The notes under the pieces: model-generated
Databases searched by the model: none
The model's input: only the letters and a program-made list of their open reading frames with translations
What the model was told of the DNA's origin: nothing
Source: Clostridia bacterium
Lineage (GTDB): Bacteria; Bacillota; Clostridia; Oscillospirales; Acutalibacteraceae
Direction: 5' to 3'
DNA length: 64,000 bases
Assembly (NCBI GenBank): GCA_017521425.1
Contig: JAFXCQ010000023.1
Span: 62,001-126,000, forward strand
Made by a program: the position numbers and the translations under genes
In this document: positions 51,984-61,190 of the stretch, in pieces
Layout: the number at the start of each line of letters is the position of its first letter
How positions within the stretch are numbered: the stretch's first letter is position 1

Positions 51984-53234
51984 TTACTCCTCTAAAATAA
52001 ATTCCTTATATTTTTCCAAAGCATAAATTTCAACAGTTGCATCTAAAAGAAGACCATCTGCGGTATATTCTTCACTATGAATTACACCTGTTTTTCTTAT
52101 TTCTGCAGCTGCACCACCCTTACTGAATGGCAAGAGCAGCTTTACTCTTTTGCGTGTAGGTGGTAAGGCTTTTACAATTTTTTCTAATAATTCTTCTGTA
52201 CCTTTACCGCTCAATGCAGAAATTCTTACCGCTTCACCGACAAGCGGAATATTGTCAGGCGATGCTATATCGCTTTTATTAAGAACTGTTATAATCGGTT
52301 TATCTTGACAACCGAGTTCCGAAAGAAGCTCGTTTGTAACCCTGTAATGCTCTGCACACTCGTCACTTGATGCGTCACATATATTAAGAATTACATCTGC
52401 GTCAACAGCTTCATCAAGTGTTGATTTAAATGCTTCGACTAATTTGTGTGGTAAACGACGGATAAAGCCAACCGTATCAATTAAAAGAACTGTATTACCG
52501 TCGGGTAAGGTCAAAGCTCTTGCAGTCGGGTCAAGAGTTGCAAAAAGTTTGTTTTCTGCAAGCACTCCCGCATCGGTCAATTTGTTCATTAAAGTAGATT
52601 TACCTGCATTTGTATAGCCCACAAGTGCAACTGTCACAGTACCCTCTTTTTTTCTTCTCGCTCTGTAACGACTTCTTCTCTCATCAAGCTCTCTTAAATT
52701 TGCTTCAAGAGCAGAAATTCTTCTTCTGATATGTCTTTTATCTGTTTCAAGTTTAGTTTCACCGGGACCACGTGTACCAATACCACCGCCAAGACGAGAA
52801 AGTGCCGCACCTTTACCGGAAAGACGAGGTAAAGTGTATTTAAGCTGTGCTAATTCAACTTGTAATTTACCTTCGCCACTTAAAGCGCGCATTGCAAAAA
52901 TGTCGAGTATTAAGGTTGTTCTGTCAATTACTCTTACATCCGTAATATTTTCAATATTTCTTTGTTGAGATGGCGATAATTCACCATCTACAATAATTAA
53001 ATCGGGCTCGTTCATTTCACAGAAATCTGAAAGCTCTTCTAACTTGCCCTTACCTATATATGTTGCAGAATCAGGTGCATCTCTTCGTTGAGTAATTTCA
53101 CCAATCACCTCTGCACCCGCAGTTTTTGCAAGTTCAGTTAATTCTAAAAGCGACGAATCAATATCAAATTCACCGGTGTCAACTGATACGAGCACCGCGG
53201 TTTCTTGTTTTTGTTCATTTTCGTATAATTCCAT
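51984..53234 (-). CDS. hflX: GTPase HflX
   Basis: The 416 residues show the HflX N-terminal domain (AGAEVIGEITQRRDAPDSATYIGKGKLEEL), the GGGIGTRGPGETKLETDKR linker and a GTPase domain with GYTNAGKST, DTVGFIRRLPHKLVEAFKSTLDE and NKSD. HflX rescues and splits stalled ribosomes. The ATG at 53234 is preferred because AGGTG lies 6 bases upstream; the GTG three codons earlier overlaps that site. Confidence 0.93.
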   Translation of the reverse strand: MELYENEQKQETAVLVSVDTGEFDIDSSLLELTELAKTAGAEVIGEITQRRDAPDSATYIGKGKLEELSDFCEMNEPDLIIVDGELSPSQQRNIENITDVRVIDRTTLILDIFAMRALSGEGKLQVELAQLKYTLPRLSGKGAALSRLGGGIGTRGPGETKLETDKRHIRRRISALEANLRELDERRSRYRARRKKEGTVTVALVGYTNAGKSTLMNKLTDAGVLAENKLFATLDPTARALTLPDGNTVLLIDTVGFIRRLPHKLVEAFKSTLDEAVDADVILNICDASSDECAEHYRVTNELLSELGCQDKPIITVLNKSDIASPDNIPLVGEAVRISALSGKGTEELLEKIVKALPPTRKRVKLLLPFSKGGAAAEIRKTGVIHSEEYTADGLLLDATVEIYALEKYKEFILEE

Positions 53235-53247
53235 ATATTTCACCTAT

Positions 53248-53277
53248 AAAAGCACTTTGCCAAAGCAAAGTGCTTTT
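53248..53277 (-). terminator. Hairpin after the CFI-box prepilin gene
   Basis: A perfect 12-bp stem (AAAAGCACTTTG) with a six-base loop lies between the pilus operon end and hflX. The T-run is short and partly inside the stem. Confidence 0.5.
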
Positions 53278-53280
53278 AAA

Positions 53281-54429
53281 TTATTCTTCTATTTTTCTTT
53301 TACGATATGTGTGTACTCCCACAACAACCATTCCCGCAACCGAGCCTACACCCATTATAATAAATGGAATTTGTTCTATAAGAAGCTCTGGTTCGAGTGC
53401 ATATACTGCAAATGCAACAAGCGGTTTGAGTGCTACACGAGTTACTGCTTTGAGTGATTCGCTCTCGCTTATGAAATCTGCGATAGGTGGTGAAATTGTG
53501 TAGTATGCTTTTACAAACATTCTACCTAATGGATTTGTTTTTAAACATTGGTCTCTGAAATCGCAGAGAATACCAACCTCACCTGTTGCTTCACCATAGC
53601 CAGCAGTAGCAATAAAGCAGAAGCTTGAAACAGAAAGCGCAGAGTTTGCCCCATCAGCATTTATAGAAGTATCAACCATAACTCTTAAAACCTGACCATC
53701 TATATCTTTTGATTCAACAGAGCCTTCAGGTATTAAACCACTTTCATCGTAGGTATTAGCCCAGTCGTGTGCACCCGCAGTATAATTTACTCGCTTTTGC
53801 TCAACTGAATTTACCATATTCGGGAAATGGTATGAAACAACATTGTTATAGAAAATATAGTCGGCTATTTCTTCTGCCTCTGTATTTTCCGCTGTATATT
53901 CCTCATTTGGTTTATATTCAAAATCGTTGTCAACTGCGGCAATATTAACTTTAACACCACATTGATTGCGTATTTCGTCATCACCATTAAAATCGTAGTC
54001 GCGATAAGCCGAAAAGGTAATATAAAGCGGAACCTCTGCGTTAAGGCAAATAGCATCAGACTTTTTCTGACCACGCTCTAATAAATAAAGATAATAACCA
54101 TCAAGCTTGCCATCGCCATCCATATCTGATTTTTCAACATATATGTAAGCATAAGAGTTGTCACTACCCGCAATTGTCGGAACGACACTTGAGTCAGGAT
54201 AAATTTCTGCCTTTGTTGCCGCACCAATTTTTATAGTGTGCTGAAGATATTCTGCAACACTTTTTACCGCTTCTTGCTTAATATAACGTTCTTCTGTTTT
54301 GTTAAAGGTACGAAGTGCACTCTGGAAAAGATTTGCAAGGGCTACAACACCAAAGCCTAAAAGTGCAATAACAATCATAAGTTCAACAAGAGTAAATCCT
54401 CTTTTGTGTTTAAGCATAAATTTGAACAA
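53281..54429 (-). CDS. Prepilin-like protein with C-terminal CFI-box domain
   Basis: The N-terminus has a type IV prepilin signal: KRG then FTLVELMIVIALLGFG, cut by prepilin peptidase after Gly. The middle is a divergent extracellular domain. At about residue 268 a CFI-box begins (CFIATAGYGEATGEV) and runs through FRDQCLKTNPLGRMFVKAYYTISPPIADF to a hydrophobic segment and basic tail (HTYRKRKIEE), as in the CFI-box-CTERM sorting domain. A TTG start at 54429 has GGGG 9 bases upstream. It is the last gene of the pilus run. Both ends are therefore membrane-associated. Confidence 0.82.
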   Translation of the reverse strand: MFKFMLKHKRGFTLVELMIVIALLGFGVVALANLFQSALRTFNKTEERYIKQEAVKSVAEYLQHTIKIGAATKAEIYPDSSVVPTIAGSDNSYAYIYVEKSDMDGDGKLDGYYLYLLERGQKKSDAICLNAEVPLYITFSAYRDYDFNGDDEIRNQCGVKVNIAAVDNDFEYKPNEEYTAENTEAEEIADYIFYNNVVSYHFPNMVNSVEQKRVNYTAGAHDWANTYDESGLIPEGSVESKDIDGQVLRVMVDTSINADGANSALSVSSFCFIATAGYGEATGEVGILCDFRDQCLKTNPLGRMFVKAYYTISPPIADFISESESLKAVTRVALKPLVAFAVYALEPELLIEQIPFIIMGVGSVAGMVVVGVHTYRKRKIEE

Positions 54430-54500
54430 GATGTTCAGCCCCTTTCATTTTTTTAAAACGAATGTTAAAATTTCAATCTATGACAAGCAAGTAAATTTGA

Positions 54501-54566
54501 GCGAAGCTACACCTCCTTTGAAAAGGAGGGGGACCAAGCTCTGCTTGGTGGAGAATTGACATTAAA
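54501..54566 (+). repeat. Left arm of the DUF559 element
   Basis: It starts GCGAAGC, contains the self-complementary CCTCCTTTGAAAAGGAGG, a hairpin ACCAAGC-TCT-GCTTGGT, and ends GGAGAATTGA. A further small hairpin (CACGCGTAAGCGTG, 54569-54582) follows. Confidence 0.75.
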
Positions 54567-54619
54567 ACACGCGTAAGCGTGAGGCGGTAAATTGGCAAAA
54601 AGTAATTCTCACTTTAATA

Positions 54620-55030
54620 TTAATAATTTTCGCTTTGGTTGTAAGAAAATTGCAAATCCAATTCTTTACTCTTATTTTTGCAATAATCCAATATATAAAT
54701 CGAAACATTCTGAAATTCGTGAATTATATCATAATTAGGAATTCTTATCACTTCATATCCGAAGTCTTTCATATATTCTGTACGAATTTCGTCATAGATT
54801 AAACATTCTTCTGAATTATGTTGTCCACCATCAATTTCAATAACAAGTTTTAATTTGGGACAATAAAAATCTACAATATAGTTCCCAATAATTTTTTGCC
54901 TATGAAATTTCGGGGTTACATATCTCAATAAGCTATACCAGATTTTCTTTTCTTCGTCTGTTGGATTCTTTCGCATAGTCTTAGCAAAACCGGTTAATTG
55001 ATTATTTCTTGGTAAATAATTGTTTTTCAT
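54620..55030 (-). CDS. DUF559-domain endonuclease-like protein
   Basis: This 136-residue protein matches DUF559 (Vsr-like restriction endonuclease fold): TDEEKKIWYSLLR, FHRQKIIGNYIVDFYCPKLKLVIEIDGGQH and YMKDFGYEVIRIPN. The D-F-Y, E-I-D-G-G-Q-H residues would form the metal site. Such genes are common in Clostridia as lone genes near repeats; function is unknown. AAGGAT lies 10 bases before the ATG. It interrupts the pilus operon between the two prepilin-like genes. Confidence 0.85.
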   Translation of the reverse strand: MKNNYLPRNNQLTGFAKTMRKNPTDEEKKIWYSLLRYVTPKFHRQKIIGNYIVDFYCPKLKLVIEIDGGQHNSEECLIYDEIRTEYMKDFGYEVIRIPNYDIIHEFQNVSIYILDYCKNKSKELDLQFSYNQSENY

Positions 55031-55059
55031 TAATTTTCATCCTTGTGCTAAAGCACATT

Positions 55060-55126
55060 TTACTATCAATTCTCCACCACGCTTACGCGCGGTCCCCCTC
55101 CTTTTCAAAGGAGGTCCGGCTTCGCT
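55060..55126 (-). repeat. Right arm of the DUF559 element
   Basis: Read on the minus strand it repeats the left arm: GCGAAGC, ACCTCCTTTGAAAAGGAGG, GGGACC, then a hairpin ACCGCGC-GTAA-GCGTGGT in place of the left arm's hairpin, then GGAGAATTGA. The hairpin differs in sequence but still pairs. Confidence 0.75.
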
Positions 55127-55164
55127 AAAACAACTTTCAGACATATCGAAATCGCAATTCCGGA

Positions 55165-58100
55165 TTATGACTTATGTCCAGCAATTGCATAAATTCTGTC
55201 TTGCAACTGGTCGTCACCAACAAAGAGATTAGGGTTGAATGGTAAAAATCCACCGCTTTCGATTCTGTTAATATCTTCAAGTGAAATCGCGTAAATAAAA
55301 CCTTTGTGATGACTCAGATTTTTAACAGAAACACCTGCTAAGTAAACATAACCGTCAAGAATCAAGGCATCTTCAAGCTGGCAAGCTGCTTTTTCGCTTA
55401 TTTTTACAAGCTTCCAGGTGACTGTGTTACTGAGTTGGTCAGCTGACTGCTGAATTGTACCAATAACAAGATTAAAGTTACTATCCTTTGAGTGACCGCC
55501 GACAATAATGTAGTTACCCTCACAGCTTACTGTTGTAATTTTTGAGAAGTAATCACCTACAGGGTTACCATTTACATAAATCTGTTCCATATAAGACGGT
55601 GCCCCTCTTGTTCCGTCATAAGGTTCGTCTGCAATGTGACTTACTAACTGTGGTGTGCTGCTTGCTCCACCGACAGTAGTTGATTTAGTAGCAACCTTAG
55701 ATTTATATAATCTACCTTTATTATCAGCATAATATGCGTAGTAGGTAGCATTCTCAGTGTTACCACTCTTAGTATATTCAATAGAAATATCTACACAAGT
55801 GAACTGAACACTGTCGCGGCCATGTGTACCATACCCTTCAGGGAATGTTGACGTATAACCAGCATTATAATTTGTAAGTGAAGTTTTATCAAAACTACTT
55901 TGCTCATCTTTAAAGTAAAGAAGATTTGTAAATGAAGAATCTTGACCTGAAACCATAGCTGCCAAAACGCCATCATTATAAATACTACCTAAAGCTGTAG
56001 AAGAGTTCGTTGTATCACTTGAATTAATCCATGTATAAGTAGAACCTGAAACTGCATAACCTACAGAAACGGTTACACCATCTTTTGTTGCTACTTTTGT
56101 TAAATTATACATTTCACCGGGGAACCATACATTATAGTAGTCGTTATCCACAGCATTTTTATAAGCGGTTGTCGGATTAGTAACCGATGAGTTATTACCA
56201 TCACTACCGGAACCTATCCACGGATCAGACTCTCGATCACCTAATTGTTGTCCACCTACTGTATTATTCATATAAAGGTTTGGCACATGTTCAGAATCAT
56301 CGTAATGCGAAAGGAAATAATATGGTTCAAAAGATTTTTGTGCTTCTTCTAAAACTGTTGAATTACCTCTTTTTACATTACCGTAAACAATTTGTGAGTA
56401 AACCATTTCTCTGTTTGAAGCAAAGCCCATAGTAAACTTAACATCATCAAACAAAACTTTCTTATAACTACTATCGCCCCTTGTAGCCGCAGTTGAAGGA
56501 GGTATAAAAAACTGGCGTGACTCATTAGTATTCATAGAGTAATAAACACCATCTGCTTTTGCTTCTGCTACAGTATAAGGTGAACCATATGCTGTACTCA
56601 TCAACTGCCTGTTATAAGTATGTGTCTCAGCATTGCCTATACCTTTAATAGGTGACGACCATTTTACAACAGTCGTTGTTTCACCATCTGCATTACCTGC
56701 CAGAAAATAAGAAGTTGTAGAACCAGTACTATCACTGCCATTATTGTATATTCTGTCGGCATCGTTTGCACCACCGCCGAACGCATCGGTCTGGTAAAGC
56801 AGCGTGTAAGCAGCAACTGTACCAACATAGAACACACCACCAGGGGTAGTTGAAGTTGCAGGAATATAAACTGCATCCGTAACTGCTATTTGTGGTTTAT
56901 TTACACTTGCATTAGTAACAAATTTAACGCTACTGAGTTGACCATCGAAACCATCCGAATCAACTTCTGCCCATCTGTCATAAGCAAAACTTGGAGAAAT
57001 AGTTGTTGAAGCCTTTATTCTGAGCTGAGCAAAACCATTATCAGGTCTGCCTATTCCTGTACCGCCAATGAAATAAGTTGGTAAATCATTAGGAACCTTA
57101 TTAGTATAGTTTTTTATGTCACCATCACCTGAAACTATAGTACATCTTGATAAAGTAGGCATACTATAGTTTGATTTGTAATAATAAGCAGTCATAGCGT
57201 CGATTTTTTTCTTTATCTCTTGTTTTTCCCAATCATTAGCCACAGGATCCCATGTATTTAATCTTTCCCATATTCTGTTGTACTTACCATCATAACTACC
57301 GGAAGCTCCTAAAAGCCCACCAACTCTTAACGCGTTTTCTCTTTCAGTGAGAATATACGAAGCTTTCAATGAGTTCTGTGTATAATATGAGAAAGACATA
57401 CCATAACCATTGTAGTAGTAACCGAAATTAGCAAAGTTACTGTAGTAACCTTGTTGACCTTTACCGGTATCACCATCTTCTGTATACCAGTTATCAGTTC
57501 CAAGATAACCATTTACAGTACTATGAGTTGAATAACCATAAATATGTGAAAAGTCGCCACCCCATACTGCAGGGTAAACTACTGTACTTTGTGCATCGTC
57601 AAGTGTGTAGATTGAATCAGCTATACCTAAAACATCCTGACCTGACTGTGAAATAACCTGATGATATTTCTGAGTAAATGCGGCGGTATCGGCAGAACTT
57701 ACACTTAAATTGATTTTACCTACAAATGATGTGTTATATTCTTTAAAAGAATACGTTCTGTAAATTGCGCCGTTTGTACCTGTTAAAACATAATAACTGG
57801 GTTCGTAAGAACTTGCAACAAATTCACCTGTTGTTGCAGTCTGCTCTGTAATCCAGTTTACAGACCTGAACACTGTACCTCCTGGAATTTGTTTTGTGTA
57901 ACCCGCTTTTGTACCTTGAATATCCATTCTTCTTGCATCTACAAAAAGCTTATCGTACGTAGAACCATCAGGATTTTTAAAGGTTTCAACACCCGCTGTT
58001 GTGTAGTAATCGCCATAGGTTGTTGAACCTACCGCCATAATTGTTGGTGTTTTAATTGTAAGATAGCAGGATGTTCTTTTGACTTTATCATTTTCATCAA

Positions 58101-58758
58101 GGTAAGTTATTTCTATCTTTGCAGGTGAGTTTGTAAAGTCAACGCCATTAACATCAATATAAATTCTGCCTGTCGCAGGGTTTGCGTTTGTTACAACTAC
58201 ACCTTTTTCTGCGGTATTTGCTCTTACTGCATAAATAGAAGCAAGAGCATTACTGGATTTATCTGGTAAATAAAGTGACACGTCAACCGCCTTACCGCCA
58301 ACCTTTACGCTGTCAGGTGTGTTGTAAGAGATATCTAATGGACTTTTAAATGTAACGTTAGTTGTCTGAAGAATAACATCGTGTGATTTTTTATCGTCAT
58401 TTATAACCTTAGAAGAAACTATTGCAACGCGCGCTCTACCACCGGCAAATATGGTTTCGAGCGAGTTTTCAAGTGATGAAACTGCACGTTTACCGTTAAT
58501 TGACGCAACCTCACCAAGTCCTTGAAAGTTAACCTTGAAATTTTCAACCACATTTAGTGAGTTTCTTGTAGCAAGAGTATCTTCAATTTCACTCTTTGCA
58601 TTATATGAGTCCTGGGTTTTTTCACCCGCTGTGTAAAGGCTACTGTAAGCTGAGAGCATAACAGGGGTAGTACCAACTATAACAATCATAAGAAGCGTGA
58701 GTGCTACAAGTAATTCTGTAAGTGTCATACCGCGTTTGTCTTCAAATAGCCTTTTCAT
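55165..58758 (-). CDS. Giant prepilin-like surface protein (1197 residues)
   Basis: The N-terminus has a class III-like prepilin motif, KRG then MTLTELLVALTLLMIVIVGTTPVML, with a Glu at position 5 of the mature form. The remaining 1150 or so residues are extracellular, rich in Tyr, Ser, Asn and Gly, with no domain I recognise; stretches such as the final third with repeated KITTVSCEGNYIIVGGH-type strands suggest beta-propeller or sandwich structure. Prepilins are usually 130-250 residues, so this is very large and would act as a tip or adhesin. AAAGGA precedes the ATG. Confidence 0.8.
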   Translation of the reverse strand: MKRLFEDKRGMTLTELLVALTLLMIVIVGTTPVMLSAYSSLYTAGEKTQDSYNAKSEIEDTLATRNSLNVVENFKVNFQGLGEVASINGKRAVSSLENSLETIFAGGRARVAIVSSKVINDDKKSHDVILQTTNVTFKSPLDISYNTPDSVKVGGKAVDVSLYLPDKSSNALASIYAVRANTAEKGVVVTNANPATGRIYIDVNGVDFTNSPAKIEITYLDENDKVKRTSCYLTIKTPTIMAVGSTTYGDYYTTAGVETFKNPDGSTYDKLFVDARRMDIQGTKAGYTKQIPGGTVFRSVNWITEQTATTGEFVASSYEPSYYVLTGTNGAIYRTYSFKEYNTSFVGKINLSVSSADTAAFTQKYHQVISQSGQDVLGIADSIYTLDDAQSTVVYPAVWGGDFSHIYGYSTHSTVNGYLGTDNWYTEDGDTGKGQQGYYSNFANFGYYYNGYGMSFSYYTQNSLKASYILTERENALRVGGLLGASGSYDGKYNRIWERLNTWDPVANDWEKQEIKKKIDAMTAYYYKSNYSMPTLSRCTIVSGDGDIKNYTNKVPNDLPTYFIGGTGIGRPDNGFAQLRIKASTTISPSFAYDRWAEVDSDGFDGQLSSVKFVTNASVNKPQIAVTDAVYIPATSTTPGGVFYVGTVAAYTLLYQTDAFGGGANDADRIYNNGSDSTGSTTSYFLAGNADGETTTVVKWSSPIKGIGNAETHTYNRQLMSTAYGSPYTVAEAKADGVYYSMNTNESRQFFIPPSTAATRGDSSYKKVLFDDVKFTMGFASNREMVYSQIVYGNVKRGNSTVLEEAQKSFEPYYFLSHYDDSEHVPNLYMNNTVGGQQLGDRESDPWIGSGSDGNNSSVTNPTTAYKNAVDNDYYNVWFPGEMYNLTKVATKDGVTVSVGYAVSGSTYTWINSSDTTNSSTALGSIYNDGVLAAMVSGQDSSFTNLLYFKDEQSSFDKTSLTNYNAGYTSTFPEGYGTHGRDSVQFTCVDISIEYTKSGNTENATYYAYYADNKGRLYKSKVATKSTTVGGASSTPQLVSHIADEPYDGTRGAPSYMEQIYVNGNPVGDYFSKITTVSCEGNYIIVGGHSKDSNFNLVIGTIQQSADQLSNTVTWKLVKISEKAACQLEDALILDGYVYLAGVSVKNLSHHKGFIYAISLEDINRIESGGFLPFNPNLFVGDDQLQDRIYAIAGHKS

Positions 58759-58992
58759 AAATTGTCAGTCCTTTCCGCTAAATTAAGTGTTGAGTGCTGA
58801 ATGCTGAGCTTCAGAATCTGCAACAGTATTTTTTTAAGAAAAGTATAAATGAAACATATAATCAACCTCCACAGCTACGGGCGACCACAAGTCTGCCCCT
58901 ACGATGTAGGAGTTAAACTTTTTCATTTACAATCAAACGCATAGCGTTTTTGAAATTCCAAATTTCTCATTACGAAATCCGAATTAATTTTA
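58759..58992. other. Intergenic region with repeat-like hairpins
   Basis: This 234-base gap inside the pilus run holds no gene. An imperfect hairpin lies at 58875-58903 (GGGCGAC opposite GTCTGCCC with one bulge), and a short one (AAACGC-ATA-GCGTTT) follows near 58938. Both look like the dispersed intergenic repeats of Clostridia. Confidence 0.45.
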
Positions 58993-61050
58993 TCAGTCTG
59001 TCCAGATAGTGAAATAATCATCAACCTCAGGAACTTCAATTGGGTCTTGCTTCATATTACCAAAGTATTTAAAATCATCTTTAACATAGGTTGGGTTATC
59101 TCTTCCGCCAAATGAACCCTGCATATAGTTCGCAAAAATTGCAGTTTTGGTATTTGACCAGATTTGCCACCACTCACCATCTTCATATTTTTCCATATTA
59201 GGAATATATTCTGTTTCAAGGTAATAGCCTGTGAGTGAAACACCTACACGTTCATTATTTACCATAACATCTGCATTAAACTGGTAAACGTCACCCGCAT
59301 TTGCTATTTTAATTTTGGTAAAGTCAGAGTCACGTTCATAAACTGTTTCTGACAAGAAGCCTGCCCATGAAGATGCTGAACCATCTTCACCATAAGGAAT
59401 AATCCATAAATAGCAGTCCTCCTGAAAGTAAACCATACCAGCTTTAACTACCTTTTTTCTGTCTTCGTTGTAGTAGTTATATGGTGTATCCTCCGGTGCC
59501 ATTAAAACAATTGAGCTCATTCTTCTTGCATCTGAATTATTTGTAGGCACATAGAAAGACATCATTGTGTCTATACTTCTGTTGAACTGAATTGTCGGTG
59601 CCTGAAAAAGCATAACCTTGTAAAGTGAACCATTCTTTTTTGTAATATTGTCACCAAGTCTGTTAGCACGACAAGGATTAACAAGCAAGTTTACAGGCAT
59701 ATCTACCTGGATTGCATTTGTGGAGGTAAACGCAACGAAGTTATTCATCTGCGAAACCTCTTTTGAAGATTCGTAGTTCATACCATCGATTATTTCATAA
59801 GATGGGTCATTGTTTGGTGTAGTATTAAGACCCGGTTGAATACCAAGAACAAATTCTGAGTTGTTCACACCCGTAGAAGCCTTGTCGTAAACAATATTAC
59901 CGTTTGCATCTAATATATTATTACCATTAACGTCCTTCAAAGGTGTATTTTTATCAGTAAGCTTTGCCGGTTGAATAAGCATATTACCAACAGCAGAGTA
60001 AACCAAAAGGGTCTGCTTTACATAACTGGTATCTACTGCCTGGTCATACTCAATCGGTATTCTCGCGCTTGCTTTTTTCGGGTCAACGAACACCTGATTA
60101 CCGCCGGTTCCTCCAATATTTTCTATACCGAGTGTTAACCAGTCCTCTTCACCCGGGTAAGTCTGTAACACAAGCACACAGCTTCTTCTTATTGTTATAT
60201 TTTTTACAGTTGCTGTAGATGTAAAGTTTACGTTCTTATTTTCTTTTTTTGAAACTGAATAATCTACAGCAATATTATTTTTCAGGTTTGTTTCAAGCTG
60301 ATTAAGCAACCGCTCATATTCTGCTTCATCAACCTCTTCAACCTTCTGGGTTGAATTAATGGTTTTATAATAATGAACACTGTCGTCATAGGTGATTTCG
60401 CAATAACCACTACCGACTAAAGTGTAAGCAGAATCACCTGAATATGTTGTATATTCATCAGTACCCTGAGTTGCGTACACAAGCTCCTCAATTGTGCGAT
60501 TGTCGTAAGTTCTTAACTCATAACCCGGGTCTTCGCCCTTGGTTGTCATATCTTCATAAGCTATTAACAGCTCGTCATAGGTTTTCTTTGAAATTTTATT
60601 TTCAATTTCAACACCATTTCTTGTAATAACCTTTGCATATTCTGTACCGGTTTTAGTAGTTGAGTACATATAAACTGTATCGGTGAGAATTTTATCCTTT
60701 TCACCACTTTTTAATTTATTATATTCAGCAATAAGCTTGTCATAATGTGCTTTTTCTTCCGCAGTAAGTCCAGTATATAACTCAGTTAATTTTTTACCAC
60801 TTATTTCGTCAACTGCATTAGGGTCAATTTTTGTGTATTCTTCACTATCAAATTTTTTGAAAGCCGCAACTGACATTTCGCAAATAGTTCTTGCTAAATA
60901 TGAAGAACGCTGACGGTCTGTACCTGTAATTGCCACAGCAAGAGATGTATCTGTTAAATTGAACATTACAGGAATGAACAATGAAGTAATAAGCATAATA
61001 GTCAAAACTGCAACAAGAGCAATACCGTTACGCTTTTTAAGTATTTTCAT
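58993..61050 (-). CDS. PilX/GspK-like pilus assembly protein
   Basis: The 685-residue protein begins KRNGIALVAVLTIMLITSLFIPVMFNLTDTS, the PilX/GspK-type N-terminal membrane helix, followed by TGTDRQRSSYLARTICEMSVAAFKKF. The rest is extracellular, with coiled-coil-like helices around residues 85-130 and a beta-rich second half. It is much larger than PilX (about 200). It likely joins the minor pilins at the pilus base or tip. AAAGGAT precedes the ATG. Confidence 0.72.
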   Translation of the reverse strand: MKILKKRNGIALVAVLTIMLITSLFIPVMFNLTDTSLAVAITGTDRQRSSYLARTICEMSVAAFKKFDSEEYTKIDPNAVDEISGKKLTELYTGLTAEEKAHYDKLIAEYNKLKSGEKDKILTDTVYMYSTTKTGTEYAKVITRNGVEIENKISKKTYDELLIAYEDMTTKGEDPGYELRTYDNRTIEELVYATQGTDEYTTYSGDSAYTLVGSGYCEITYDDSVHYYKTINSTQKVEEVDEAEYERLLNQLETNLKNNIAVDYSVSKKENKNVNFTSTATVKNITIRRSCVLVLQTYPGEEDWLTLGIENIGGTGGNQVFVDPKKASARIPIEYDQAVDTSYVKQTLLVYSAVGNMLIQPAKLTDKNTPLKDVNGNNILDANGNIVYDKASTGVNNSEFVLGIQPGLNTTPNNDPSYEIIDGMNYESSKEVSQMNNFVAFTSTNAIQVDMPVNLLVNPCRANRLGDNITKKNGSLYKVMLFQAPTIQFNRSIDTMMSFYVPTNNSDARRMSSIVLMAPEDTPYNYYNEDRKKVVKAGMVYFQEDCYLWIIPYGEDGSASSWAGFLSETVYERDSDFTKIKIANAGDVYQFNADVMVNNERVGVSLTGYYLETEYIPNMEKYEDGEWWQIWSNTKTAIFANYMQGSFGGRDNPTYVKDDFKYFGNMKQDPIEVPEVDDYFTIWTD

Positions 61051-61092
61051 TACAAACCATCCTTTCTAAATATAAGTCAAATTGGCAAAAAT

Positions 61093-61121
61093 GGGGAACA
61101 AACATATTCAGTTCGTTCCCC
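61093..61121 (-). terminator. Terminator between pilB and the PilX-like gene
   Basis: GGGGAAC and GTTCCCC pair around a loop of fifteen bases; the minus strand continues ATTTTTG. It may reduce readthrough from the motor genes into the pilin genes. Confidence 0.6.
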
Positions 61122-61190
61122 TCTTTTATAATAACATTTTTTTACATTATTATATTGCCCTATAAGCAATATAAATGAATAAAATATGAA

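Larger units (their letters stand above)
54501..55126. mobile_element. Small DUF559 element bracketed by inverted repeats
   Basis: Two inverted arms of about 65 bases flank one minus-strand gene of unrelated function inside the pilus operon. The arms share GCGAAGC, CCTCCTTTGAAAAGGAGG, GGGACC and GGTGGAGAATTGA. No transposase is present, so movement would need to be supplied in trans. Calling it mobile is inferred from the arms and the odd insertion. Confidence 0.6.

Noticed and set aside
54430-54620. A remnant transposase beside the DUF559 gene
   Set aside because: No frame in the gap resembles a transposase; only the repeat arms and small hairpins are present.
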